Notes: a model not told the origin generated them from the letters alone. A stretch of DNA of 64,000 bases from Adiantum capillus-veneris (GCA_014529385.2 CM043944.1:178284240-178348239); one strand, 5' to 3'. Shown: positions 25,737 through 38,229, counted from the stretch's first letter. A program made the numbers and translations.

Positions 25737-26839
25737 GTGGGTGTCCCATTATTCAATTAAGTCTTTAATTAGTTAAGTTCTTTTATAAGTTAGCATTGCA
25801 TACGTAAGAATGATAAACTGGCTGAAAACGGAAGGTAACTTCAAACGTGCATTTGTTTATAATGTAGGAAAGAAATGTTTGGGTTATAACTGGTTGAATT
25901 AGGAAAGATATGATTGATCATCCTTAAGACATCTTGTCACAAGACACCTCCGAATCCTTAGTATAAATTGATGATAATGATTGGCTTTCTAGCCACGGAT
26001 AAGTCGGTTACCCCCATGAACGATGAGTTTCTACTCCGTGTCATGTCTTGATGTTTCTACATAAGTTAGGATATCGTTTTTTATCCTAGGGGAGCCGCCC
26101 GGTTGTATGGGCAACTGGTTTGGTGTATGGGCACCCGGAATCTTGGGTGGGGGTTTATCCACTCCGGATTTGAATAAGGAATGGGTGTCGTTTTTCACCC
26201 TTAGGTGGTCTTGAGACAAGACGAGTACTGGTCATGGTTATTATGGATAATGTTTTGATTGACAGTACCCTGTCTTAAGTTTAAAGATGTCTGTTTTCTA
26301 AAAGAATGCTTTCAATGCTGTCTTCAAGGAATTATTGTGATGGAACGTTAAAAGAAACCATTATTTTAAATGTTAAAACAATGTGATAGTAAGATAAATG
26401 AATCTTGTGTGAGTGCGGGGTGGTAAGTGGGGATTGACTAAGGTTGTCAATCATGGACGGGTGGACCTGATTAGTCAGGTAACTATCCATCCCTGCGCAC
26501 TAAAACGTTTAGAAAACTTCTTCAATTGGAAGAGGATCAACCTACCAGCGGCTGTGCCCTCACATATGTTAGGGGGAAAAAAGCGTTGGTTGAGGATACC
26601 TTAGTCCAATTTGTGGAAGATATAGGGCCGAAATAGTTTTTGGATTTTTAAAAGGTTGTCCCGTTTCCGCTGCGAGACAGGACTAGGTCTTCTTCTAAGG
26701 CTATAGACCCAACCCATTGTCAATGGCAAAGGTCTATTCCTTGTATTTTTCTTCTTTAGAGACTCTGATTTTTATCAGACCTAGAGACCTGTCAAGGATC
26801 CCATCCCGATCTCGGTATAGGCGGGTTGGGGATCTTACA

Positions 26840-27190
26840 ATTTCCCTCCAAAATTTAAATATTGGACAATTTGAATTTTAACGAAGAAGCCTCTATCTCA
26901 TTCTCTCTTCCCCACAAAGAAGGCCATATTGTCACTCTCCCTCTGTTTCTCCCACTAGATATCCTAGAATGGACGAGTGGTCAATCTAGTGTGCACATGT
27001 TTTTGGACATGTGAAGTGTAGATTGTTCACTTCTCTATGTCTAGCCTATTGGAAGGCCATTACAATTACACCTATTTAGATTCAAATTTCTCCCCAAAAT
27101 TCAAATCTTGAATTCGAATTTAAACCAAGAAACCCCTATCTCCTTCTCTCTTCCCCCCCAATGAAGCCCATATTGTCACTCTCCCTTTCT
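26840..27190 (+). repeat. ~313-bp tandem units, second part
   Basis: Begins with the right copy of the target duplication (ATTTC, 26840-26844) and continues the interrupted unit. A further core starts at 26963 (CCTAGAATGGACGA). The last unit fades into CT-rich sequence (TCTCTCCCCCTCTC) near 27190. Confidence 0.8.
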
Positions 27191-27600
27191 CTCTCCCCCT
27201 CTCTTTCTCCCTCTGTCACTCACTTGTTTCACTCTTTCTCCCTCTTTATCTTTCTACTTTCCTCTCTCTTTTATCATGTGTGTAACAAAGGTGTAGTTGG
27301 TGGTGGAAAACAATCAAAAGCATCAGCAAAACAGAGTACATGCAAGCGTATACAGGTGCATATCTAACCCTTTTTATTACATACATGTTTTGTAAATACT
27401 TGATATATGATTATGTTTTTTAATTAGATTACTAATTTGAATAATTATGTATTAATAAGTAGCTAGAAGCAAGAATTAGAGATGAAAGGTAGTATTTTTT
27501 GCCTTTTTTACATTGAAATACAGGCTCATATTCATACTCTAAATTAGATTTTATAGCTTGAAAATTTGAAAAGTGAGAGAACAGACTAGAGACTTACTCG
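27191..27600. other. No gene; CT-rich then AT-rich sequence
   Basis: Pyrimidine-rich at the start, then AT-rich. The only sizeable open frame (27161-27367) is a translation of the CT-rich tract. Confidence 0.6.
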
Positions 27601-27960
27601 TTTTTGTCTGTGTGTGTTGTTGTCGTTATTATTGTTGTTGACATTGTTGCTGTTGTGGATTGCTGTTGCTGTTGCTTTAGTTGTTGTCGTTGTTGTTGTT
27701 GTTGTCCTTGTTTTGTCGTTTTTGTTGTTGGTGTCGCTGTTGTTAACCCTAAACCATTATTGCTACTGCTCTCTTTGCTGATGTTGTTGTTCTTCTTGCT
27801 AGTGATGTTGCTGCTGCTTTGTTTGTTGATGCTGGTATTCTTCCTGCTAGTGATGTTGCTGCTGTTGTCTTTGCCGATGTTGTGGTTCTTCCTACTAGTG
27901 ATGTTGCTGCTATTGTTTATATTGTTGTTGTTTGGGCGTTTCTTGATTTGTCACCGCGGC
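27601..27960 (+). repeat. TTG-rich low complexity with a 48-bp minisatellite
   Basis: GTTGTT/GTTGCT-rich sequence. The word CTAGTGATGTTGCTGCT recurs at about 27799, 27847 and 27895, a 48-bp period. Open frames here translate to Val/Cys/Leu runs and are not credible genes. Confidence 0.75.
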
Positions 27961-28191
27961 TAGATTTGCTCACAGATCTATCGTCTGTAGCGCGAAGCCA
28001 CCTCGATCCGCGCACAATAGCTCTCCTACAGTTCCTGTGGTCTCTCAGATGACGCGGATCTCTCACAATTGTCTCTATGTTTCTGTGGTTCTCTTTCTGT
28101 CTGAGTTATCTCTTCACGTTTTCACTCGCCTTTTTTTTTCAAGAGTCTAAAACCGGGAGGCGACAAGGGGTTGCCGACCCTTGACCTCGCC

Positions 28192-28212
28192 GCCCGGGGC
28201 GCTGCCCCGGGC
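28192..28212. other. GC-rich perfect hairpin
   Basis: GCCCGGGGC, a three-base loop GCT, then GCCCCGGGC: nine fully paired bases in an otherwise AT-rich region. It sits in an island of GC-rich sequence (about 28150-28230). Confidence 0.8.
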
Positions 28213-28230
28213 AAAGCCCAGGGCACTATC

Positions 28231-28944
28231 CCAAAACCCCTCTCCATAGGATGTTGTCTCATGCATCTCCAAAGATTGCATAAAACCTACCACAAGTGTA
28301 ACACCCTGAACCGACAACACCGCTCCTCTAAGAATGGAATGCAAGTTGTTCTAAACCAACCATCCAAGCAAAAATACAAACAATTTAGAGTTTGTGAAAA
28401 AAATTGTTAAATATTTTTGGGTATCAACGGAGAATTTAGATGATGTATGTGACAAACTTAGGAATTTAAAAAAAAATCTTCACTGCTCTGAGATGCGAGT
28501 GCATATATTAGGGAATGGACCTAGGGATGTAAAACCCTTCCTAACATACTGACATGAAACTAGGGAGATAGAACCCTTTCTAACATACAAGCAAAACAAA
28601 CATAATCATTCAGCAAGTCTTTTGAGGTATAGAATTTTGAGAATGGGTTTTAAGTTTTGCACTTCAAGATAAGAAACTATGGTTTGGGGTTATTGAATTC
28701 GTTCTAAGTTTGAATTGGGGCTAGGTCTAGGATTCTCCTATCTTGGATTACTATCTATAGTCTAATTACTATCTAGGGTGTACTATCTAGATCTACAAAT
28801 TGGGATCTAGGGTTTAGGTTTTAATTTTCATGAGTGAGGATTTTGAGGGAATGTATTACAATGGAGTTATTAATGATAACTAGAATTGTAGAATGGCTAT
28901 GGCATGATGGAAAAAGTTTCAACAAAAAGTCCTGTTATTATAGC
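28231..28944. other. No gene seen
   Basis: Mixed then AT-rich sequence with no supported coding frame; open frames in it are short and unrecognised. Confidence 0.6.
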
Positions 28945-30340
28945 AGTAGATTGATCAGGTGGCCAATCTAGAGAGCACCTCTATTCAAGAGAGAATATGG
29001 CTACACCCACCTTGCCTACAATGGGCACATGTGGCCAATCTACAACGGTCAAAGGTCCAACATGCACTTATTTATACCACTAGAATGATTAAGTGACCAA
29101 TCTAGACTTATTCTCTCACAAGAGAGAATGTAGTGGCATCCACCTATCCTAAAAAAGATATGTGGCGAATCTATAGAGGTAAAGTATCCCCTATAAACAA
29201 TGTAGTTATTCATACCACTACAATGACCTGGTGCCAACTCTACAGTGCCTACTTGCATAAGAGAGATTATAGAGACACCCACTATCCTGGAATGGACTTG
29301 TGGTCAATCTACAAAGGGTAGATATCCAACAACACTAGAGTTAATCATACTATTAGAACAACTAGGTGGTCAATCTAGAATGCCTATTTGCATAAGAGAT
29401 ATAGTAGTGAAGTCCACCTATCTTAGAATGGACATGTGGCCAATCTACAAAGGGAAACTATTCAACATCAATGAAGCTATTTATACTATTAGAACAACTA
29501 GGTGGTCACTCTCAAGTGCGCATTTGTGCAAGAGATACAATATTGATACCCACATATCTTAGAATGTATAGGTGGATTATCTACAAGAGCAGGTATCCAA
29601 ACACAATGGATTTATTGAAGAAATTAGAATGATGAGATAGCTACTCTAGAGTGCACATCTATACAAAGGATAAAGTATTGATGCACACATATCATAGCAT
29701 GGTTAGGTGATTTATCTGAGGGAAATTATACAAAAATAATGGAGTTATTCATACCATTAGGATGACCAGGTGGCCAATTTAGAGTGCATATCTATAAAAG
29801 AGATAAAGTAGTGGCAACCACCTGTCTTAGAATGGACAAGTGGCCAATCTAGAGAGGACAAGTGTCCAACAATGAAATTATTAATACCTACATCTGGTTA
29901 AAAGGTGACATGAACAATCTATATTGTACATGTGACAAGAACTTGGTGTCCAATATGTATAAAGTGCAAGTGTCCAAATGGAGACGCTTGCACATATATA
30001 CCCCTATAACAAGTAGGTGCACATGGTACGCATTGACAACTATTGGACAAGTTGCCAATCTTGAGTAAATGTGTCCAAGTAAGAAGTTACATATCAATGA
30101 TGTGTATTCAAACAGAACAGTGAAATGAATAAGTGGTCAATCTAGAGGGACAAAGTTCTAAAGGATAAAAGCACTAGCTAATCCAAAGTGCACATGAACA
30201 AAACAAAGAATTGTTTGATAAGTGCTAAACATAGAATGGACGGGTGGCCAATCTAGAGTTCACATGCAAAAGGAAGAGAACATCCTACCACCACCCAAAT
30301 TAGAATGGACAAGTGATTAATCTTGATAGTTCAGGTGAAT
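28945..30340 (+). repeat. Diverged core-motif array
   Basis: Cores such as CAGGTGGCCAATCTAGAG and GGACAAGTGGCCAATCTAG recur every 60-120 bp in forward orientation (for example about 28955, 29290, 29430, 29835 and 30240). Spacers differ more than in the 14.9-22.0 kb array, so this part looks older. Confidence 0.8.
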
Positions 30341-31495
30341 ATAAAAGAACACAATTACATGTGTCTTTCCTAAAAAAAGAGACATCAATAATCTAGAGAA
30401 AACCAACTAGCTTAGGGACGAGCACTGTTGGAGGCTCGCCATAGCATAGGCAATCTCCCACAAAATCTATCAATCCGGAGAGAGAGAGAGAGCATGACCC
30501 GGCTAGGGCTTGGAGGCATCACACAAAGAATGTGCGAGAGCGTCATCGAATGCAAAGATTGAGAGGATTCAAGAGCGTGCATCCTCCAATGCAAATAGAA
30601 ATCATCCCAAATCAACTAATGCTAATCGCACATCAAGCATCAATACAAGCAATCATTTACAGACATCAAGCAACGAAGTGAAACACACTAATCTTGGAGT
30701 CTCTCAAGCACAACTCTAATTACATGCATTGATGATTAAGCACACAAAATCACATTCAAGTCGGCCATCCCAACCATGCCAATCATGGTGTCCAAATCAA
30801 GTCACACATAATCAAGTTAAGATCAAGGCTTCTTAAACCTACACACACACAAGCACACCATTAAAGGACAACTCTAATCCCTCAATCACGAGTACACCCA
30901 CTCCACTTAATCGAGAGAGTTAGATAAGGACTCCACTAATCGGAGTAGCTTAGCATAAGTAAGAGTTAGATTAGAAAAGACCAACACTTCAAAACAATGA
31001 AGGAAAGTAGAGAAACATGATTGACAACATAATGAAGACTAGATTAATTAAGAGAGGATTACACTAATTACATGTGATTAGCACTAGCCTTCTAAGCATG
31101 GGCATTAAGCAAGCTCAAAGGCTAGGCCATCAAGACCTACTCTAGGGAGAGAGTTCTCAAAAGGACCACTCTAGAATGACCTCTTTGCATAAAAGGGTTC
31201 CTTATAAAGGTATGCACCACAAACCCTCCTACTATGGGATTAAGTTGAGCTTTCTGGCTAGCATATACAACTTTGGAACTCCCAAATGAGTCCAAGACCT
31301 TATACAATGTGAATAGAAATATTGTGCACTATATCACATCCACAGCTTGGTGCATAATTGGTGTAGCCTGTGTTAGCCGCTGCTAACAAGCACACAAAAG
31401 GACAACTATAATGACCTCGCCTAGGATTCACCAACAATAGAACAATGGAAAATTTTTAAATTGTACATGCCACAAGATAGAATGTCTTGACATTC
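30341..31495. other. No gene seen; non-array insert
   Basis: Cores are absent. The region has a short GA run (30480-30493) and A/C-rich sequence. No coding frame is convincing, and no element ends were found. Confidence 0.5.
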
Positions 31496-31935
31496 ACCCA
31501 AATAGCAATGCATGGAGAGATGGCGAGTCTATAATACACTTTTGACTCAACAAGGAACCTAGACAAATGTATCAATCCAAAATAAACCTAGGTGCACAAT
31601 CTAGAGAGAATCAAAGAAGATACAAATACCCAGACTGGAGAACAAATTGAAGGAACCTATCTTAGATTTGACAAATGACTAATCCATAGAGCACATATGC
31701 ACATGAAAATAACACATTCAATCACCTATCCTAGAATGGACAGGTGGCCAATCTAGGTAGCACATGATTATTAAAGACATGATCAAGAGAAAACTAATCT
31801 ACAATGGACATGTGATACCTAACCTACATGACACATATGCACAAGGAAGAACATTATACCATCAAATGACCCAGAATGGACATGTGGTCAATCTAGACAA
31901 GACATGTGACTATCAAAGAACATGATCAATATGTC
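31496..31935 (+). repeat. Short diverged core-motif array
   Basis: Forward cores at about 31733 (GGACAGGTGGCCAATCTAGG) and 31873 (GGACATGTGGTCAATCTAG), with weaker ones at 31512 and 31802. It ends about 380 bp before the DUF8039/DUF7869-like gene. Confidence 0.7.
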
Positions 31936-32312
31936 TTTTTTAAGAGAGTGAGAGAGGGAGACAATCTAAAGCAAACAAATAATGGAAAACGGGCCAATTT
32001 AAAGTGCATATATGTACAAAAAAAATTAGATTTTATTGTTTCCAAGTTATAGCATGGATCTCTCAATGCTATATAGGTTCACACAAGAAACAAGATCTTG
32101 ATATCCGTCTAAAAAATGAGCATGCTACCTTCAAATCTAGAGATATGTGCACATGTTCTAAAGTCCTTTAGACTAATATGAACTAGAAGATTCCAATATA
32201 GTGTTCACAATAATACTAGCAAGTGTATTCATAGGAATGGAGGGTCATTGATCTCCATATATAGAAACTTGATTTTTTTTTACTTTGACATGTTAAATCT
32301 TTTGCTTCTAGG

Positions 32313-35300
32313 ATGGATTTTCAGTCTGGAGAAAAGGTGCATCTACTTCTACAAAATGAAATTGTCGCAGTTGGATCTATTTGTAGGATAGATCCCAATG
32401 CAACATGTGGTGGTACAAAGATAGGTCTAGGAAATGTGTCAGTGTTAGTGTAGGAATGCTTAAAGGATGTTTTGTTGCCTTTTCCTACAATGGATACAAC
32501 CTCATTGAAGAACTCATGTTGGAGTAGTGTTCGATGGCCAAAGGGTTTACTTAGACCTTTTTCAAGACAACAAAACTTAATATCATCTGATATATGCAAT
32601 GGTCATGAAGATGAGGAAGAAAATCAGGCAGATCCTATGATTGTGGATGCACTACCAATAACTTCTCATGACGTTGAAAGGTCTATACGAGAATCTTGGA
32701 AGAACCAAAGAGTTCTTTTAAAGGATGAGACCATGATGCAGACTATCAATGAAGGATTGATCTTATATGTGTTTCCGGATGAGTGCGTTAACTTTCATGA
32801 GCTTGGAGATGAGAATGTGGGTGTGGTAGTTGAAAGGGAAAATGCAAATGATGGAATACTGCTACATGCAAATAGTGTCACTTTGATTACATGTCCAATA
32901 AACCAGATAACAATGCTAGATGGGAGTCCATTGCAGCAGTACACTCCCCTTGATAATTTAAATGCTCAAAGTGCACATGTATGTGGTGAGGCTAATGATA
33001 AACCTGTAACTCATGATGCTAGTGCTACTCTTTGTTCCACAAAGAGACGATGCACTTTTATTAATAGGATACAAAAACAAAGATCAAAGCCTATTGCAAG
33101 TATCTACTTATCACTTGAGTCAATAAAAAGTGTTTCATGCATTGATTGCTATCCAAAACGATGTTGTCAGCTTGTTGATTGTGAAGTATTGATGCATATT
33201 CGACAACAATTTTGGGGTCAATCTCAAAATTCACGCACAAACTATATCTATGATGTTCTCTCAATATGTTATGATCATCAAAATTCAAACAAAAAAATGC
33301 GATACCAGTTTCGGTTGAATGGGGGTTCCATCTGTTGCAGAGCATGGTATGAAATGCATGGAATACCAAAGACATCATTTTATCGCTATAAGGAAAAATT
33401 TGAATTGGAAACACGTCAATATGTGCATGGAAACACAGGTGTATTTAGGAGGGGACTTGATTATACTAGCAAGGCCAGATCAATACTTGATGAGTTTGTG
33501 GAGAAGAACTCTGAACGGATGCCGCACAAAAGTAGGACCTTATTGGATGGATCAAGGGAAACTCAGTTGGTGATACCATCCACTTATAAGCAGGTTGACA
33601 TTTTAAATGAAGTTAACACTACTCTTGAACAACTTGGATGTGAGCAAAGGCTATCTAAGTCCTCCTTTTCTAAATTTTGGAACAAGGAATATCCACATGT
33701 ATCCCTAACAAAGACAAGTGAGTTCTCTAAGTGCATCTTGTGTAGCTTAATCAAGGCAAGGCTAGAGGCAAAACCTAGTCTTCAAGAAAGATTAGTAATC
33801 TTGCAGGAAAGAGAAATTCATATGGCACAACAAAAAAGCTGTAGAATCTTATACTATGTATGGTGAACATTGTCTGAAACCCAACCTCAAAAATATTTAT
33901 GTCTCATCCATGATAAGATGGACCAAAAGAAGACTGCCATACCAAGGCTACGTGTTGTGCCTAAGGGTGTAGATTTGGGGTATCTTGCAGGTGGCATTGA
34001 TTGGTATGATAAGACATGGACATGCAACTGGATATTATGGACACTTTGTTTTACATGGTTTATGGCCATCTGACCCCAACCTCACAATTGGATCAATAGC
34101 ATCATGTTTACATTACTTAGAGCGAGAGGATCAACACCCTCTTGGTTATTTGGCTACAAGTGGACTTCCAAGGAGTAATGTCTCTCTTCTAAATGCTCTA
34201 AAATCAAGGGATGCCTTAGACTACCACAATATGGTTGATGAAAAATGTTCTAGTATGCAAACACATGAAAGTAACCCAACAACTAATACAAGTTCCTTTC
34301 ATACATTGCCAGAGAACTTGTTATTGCAGCTAGATAATTGTGCTGGAGAAAATAAAAATCGATATCTTTTTGCATATCTATCCTTGCTAGTTGCAAGGGG
34401 CATTTTCAAGACTATCCAATTGGGATTTTTAATGGTAGGCCATACACACGAAGATATAGATGCCATGTTTAGTAGATTTTCAGAGAAATTGCGGGTCTCA
34501 CAGACTTACACTTTGCCACATTTGATGGATACATTAAGAACAAGATCAACAACTTCTCCAACTCCCTTTTTGCTTGGGGAGGTACCGGATTTCAAGAAGT
34601 ATTGTGATGGCTATATTTGTGATAGTCAAGATGCACTTGTAGGGCATTCAAAACCCCTTCAGTTTAGGTTCTTAATGCAAGATGAGACACAAGTTATGCA
34701 ATATAAATCTCATGTAGGTGTTCCTAATTGGAGTGGAAGCATTCCAATATGGAAGAAAGATGCTAGTGGAAAGACAATGCTACCACAAGGGAATCCACCT
34801 CTTGTACCAATGGAGAATTTCATAAAGGCACATGAGGAGGTCATATTGGGTCTAAAGAACTTTGTTAAATTTTGGCAAAATCTAGGAAATGGTTCATTTG
34901 TGCCAAGATATTATCGTCCTATGATAGAGTATTGGAATAATGTGATTGAAGAGCTTCACAAGCCAAACTTGACTCAAAATATATACTTTGAGAATTTTTG
35001 GCCACAATCTCAAGGATTTCATCAAGCTGATGATGTTGTCACAATTCAACAACAAGAGGCAGAAAGATTCATTGGAATCGAGGAATATAATGATCATTAT
35101 TGCGGGCCTCAGTGAGAAAAACCAAAGCAGGAGTTCAATCCTATTCTAGATGTAAATAAAGGTGACTTCATATTGCTATGGCCAAGTGACCCAGAGATAT
35201 ATCCCGTTTGGCTTGCTACAGCTTTGTCTTACATTGATAAGGATCCCTCATCACCAAATTATCAAAAGCTATATATTCAATATTGGGCACCTTGTGTAAG

Positions 35301-35559
35301 AAAGAGTGGATTGACAGATGAATAGGCTTATGCCAATTGTTGGAATGGATTTTGGATGCTCAATGATAAAGACCAACCAGCATGGGAAAATGTAGATGCA
35401 ATTGTTTGGTCTTGGAGATCAAGCAAGAAAGGTCCATTTGTCATAACTAAGATACCAAAAAGACATGCAATGAAAGCAAAAACTTGTTTGGGCCTACTTG
35501 AGGTGCAAGAACAAGGAAATGAATTGATGGTGACTCCACTGGGGAGTAGCACATTGTAA
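32313..35559 (+). pseudogene. DUF8039-like plus DUF7869-like protein, probable transposase relic
   Basis: From ATG 32313 the frame covers about 1,080 codons. The N-terminus (32320-32570: QNEIVAVGSICRIDP, then CGGTKIG and FPTMDTTSLKNSCWSSVRWP) resembles DUF8039, known from plant transposon-encoded proteins. The middle includes RWYEMHGIPKTSFYR-like and CLIHDKMDQKK segments (the latter near 33900). The 34320-34490 part has LLLQLDNCAGENKNRY and FLMVGHTHEDIDAMFSRF, hallmarks of DUF7869; the D, H and D residues suggest a nuclease/DDE-like fold (inference). A C-terminal WPSDPEIYPVWLA segment follows. It is inactive: in-frame stops at 32451, 33864, 35113 and 35323, and a frameshift near 33985. A diverged core array lies upstream and a hairpin cluster downstream. 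Confidence 0.7.
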
Positions 35560-35704
35560 ATTCCAATGTATCTCTATGAAAAATTCCATTTCTCCATAAT
35601 GGTAAGTATAGTGATCTTGCAGGTTGTATTTCTCTTGGCTTGAAAATATGATAATGGGTCAAACTTTCATCCATTTATGGTCATCATTGTCACAGGTGTA
35701 TAAT

Positions 35705-35918
35705 GGTGTTTATCAACACCACAATGATGTTCATTGATATCTCAATGACATTCATCAACTCCATCATGGTGTTTATTGACACCATAGTGGTGTTCATTAA
35801 ACACCACATTAACATTCATCAACTCATCATGGTGTTTATTGACACCACCAATCAACTTCATTATCAATTGTATGCTTGAACACTATTTTGACGACTTTCA
35901 ATGGTGTTTATCAACACC
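35705..35918. repeat. Cluster of five GGTGTT...ACACC hairpins
   Basis: Short perfect or near-perfect inverted repeats at 35705-35720, 35768-35783, 35789-35805, 35831-35846 and 35903-35918. Examples are GGTGTTTATCAACACC (6-bp arms) and GGTGTTTATTGACACC (5-bp arms). They start 146 bp after the end of the DUF8039/DUF7869-like gene and are interleaved with ATTCATCAACTC words. Confidence 0.85.
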
Positions 35919-38229
35919 CAAATCTTAATGGTTGTCGCTCATGTTCACATGCATTTTGTGATCTACTACTATAACATGCAGTCTTCATACTCAACCAAAC
36001 AATTTCATCACATGGACCACTATCTCGCTTGTAAGTAGAATTCCCAAATTATGTGAAACTAGTCCATTTAAAAATTCCCATAATGAGAGACTTTTCCCAC
36101 ATTACCTAATATGTACTTGGTAGCTCATTGTTCCAATTGCAACAAGCAAGGAGGAATGGAAAAGAAGTAATCAGCAGGCCAAACCATGAAGTAGTCAATA
36201 TTCTCCATCCCCTTGACAATCAAATGCTACATGTAGAATGCAAGGAGTCAGGCAAATTTGGGTACCAAAATCACAACTTAAGATAAGCCGATTCAAATCT
36301 GGGTGCCTAAAATCTCACCGACAAAACAAAAGAAGGTTCCAAGGGTTCGAACACAGAGGCGAGCATCTCCAAGCAAGGAGCCTAACATGGAAATGGTTTG
36401 GAAGAAGAAGGAGCACTTATCTTCTTCACAACCCACGAAACCAATTAAGCAATGGTGAGTTAAGTCTCAACAGATTCCACCACACCATGCAGTACCACAC
36501 CGACCAAATTACCAATGGCGAGAAAAAGCTCGACAACAGTCAAAAGTGCTACCAACAGCTCAAGCAATTAGTGTGCTAAAGCATCCTGATGGTACAGTCA
36601 AACAGAGAGCACACAAGCTACAAGATTTTTCTCTTTGGAAGACATCAACAGCAAACCTCGACATCGAAAACCCTTGAGTTAATTACTCAAGACCCAGCTC
36701 TTGCACAACATTGGGTTCAATTGCATTGATCTTCATATCATGGTAGAGCCAATCACGGCTATGCATAGACACGATTGTTCAACCCATGCACATAGTCGTC
36801 ACGGAGTACGCCATCTAGGAGGGGTGGAAGGGCACTAAGTACTAAGTAATTAAGGGCAATGTTTGAAGAGGGAGAAATTTTTTGATGTTAACGTGTGATT
36901 TTTTGCAAAATTACCTAATAATGCCCTTATAATTCACCATCAAGGGAGAATCCACTGATAATATCTTCTCGATGAGTGTAGATAGTGTATATACTATCAA
37001 AAATAGTTCCTTTTTGGGTATTTTTCATCATTTTTATTGATAATGAGGCTTAAGAAATAGAAAAATCCAACAAAAAACAATAAAGCTGTGTTTTTCAAGG
37101 GATTTTCTCAATTATTGGATTTCTACTTTACTTTTTCAAAGCATTTTGCTATTTTCTTTGATTTTTTCAAATAAACAAGTCAAATTAATAATAAATATCA
37201 AGGAAGATCAGATGGAAAACCAAAAGACACGATGGTGATCAGAAAGACAAGGTGGACAAGCACAAAAGTTTTCAAAAAAATCAAAAGATGGAAACGGGAA
37301 GCCTAAATTAGGCGGCTAGACCTACTTTTGCAAAATTCTTGCAGAATGAGCTATAGGAATCCGATCAGGGAGACTTTTGAGTTTAACATAGATTTCACGG
37401 TCTAGTAGGACTAACGGGGGAATCTGGGGAAAATTGGTTCGGGAAGTCCAGGTATAGATATCCAAGGTATGCTAAAACCACCTCATTTCCACTTGGAGCC
37501 TTTGCAGAGAGAGATTTCAGCCTCTTTTTTGCGACATTTTTGGAGCCCACAATTGACCATTTTTAGCGTCATCTCACACGGGACATGAGGGGTAAGTTCT
37601 TTACTCGACAATGGTCCAATTTGTACGGCCGGTAGCTACTCTAAAGCCCTAGAAAAAACCCTAGAAATCGAGCAGTGCACGAAGATGTACGACCTAAAAC
37701 TGATCAGAGCGGCCTACCAGCTTGACCAAATCAGATGGGATTTGAACCATAGCATGCCCTAACATAATAGAACCTTTCTATACCATCAGATGACCATTTG
37801 GCTGGGGTCCAAAGGATCCCTAGTAGAAAAGTTAGGTTTTTGGCAAATGCCAGAATTCCGACCCAACTCCACAGATGGCTTGTTTATGAGGTCCATGTAC
37901 AATGCATATGATTGGTTTGGTGAAATCCATCAAGCAAAGCCCTCGAAAAGCAAAAAATTGCTCGAAGGTTACAAAGCGTCAAATTCGACATACGGGGTCA
38001 AACTGACTCCAAATGAGCCAGAATTGGACACAGTGCTTCACGACTATGTTGCGGACAAGTCCAAAGACTCAAAGTTGACCGACCAACCCAACAGAAAGAG
38101 TAATCACAAAAAACGGTGATTTGAGAGTCGATAGAGCACAAAGTGATGTCGGCATGACCAAACTTGACCAAATTCAATTTAGGACTTGTATTAGGTGTAT
38201 TGAACATGTCTAGGTCAAATTTTGTAGGT
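35919..38229. other. No supported gene; probable LTR-element flank
   Basis: A purine-rich GAAGAGGGAGAAA near 36875 is followed by TGATGTTAACG, which might be a polypurine tract and LTR start, but I could not find the matching end. An open frame of 109 codons at 37790-38119 begins MTIWLGSKGS and has no recognised domain; it is doubtful. Confidence 0.35.

Larger units (their letters stand above)
22847..26839 (+). mobile_element. 3,993-bp LTR-like insertion (solo LTR or non-autonomous element)
   Basis: The element starts TGTAAG and ends CTTACA, a perfect 6-bp inverted terminal repeat, and is flanked by the 5-bp duplication ATTTC. I see no internal repeat of its ends and no pol, so it is either a very long solo LTR or a non-autonomous element. 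It contains a TATA box (23331), an array of 152-bp tandem repeats (about 23760-24900), a very AT-rich tract to about 25550, and a short gag-like open frame (25575-25736). The rest (25740-26839) holds no recognisable gene. It splits a ~313-bp satellite unit, so it inserted after that array formed. Confidence 0.75.

Noticed and set aside
27604-28052. Open frames of 119 and 77 codons rich in Val, Cys and Leu
   Set aside because: Low-complexity GTT/GCT repeat and a 48-bp minisatellite; no family, no support for expression.
29049-30097. Several 60-105 codon frames
   Set aside because: They lie in the diverged core array and translate the same core on either strand.
36875-36892. Possible polypurine tract and LTR start (TGATGTTAACG)
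   Set aside because: No matching LTR end or partner was found, so no LTR is called.
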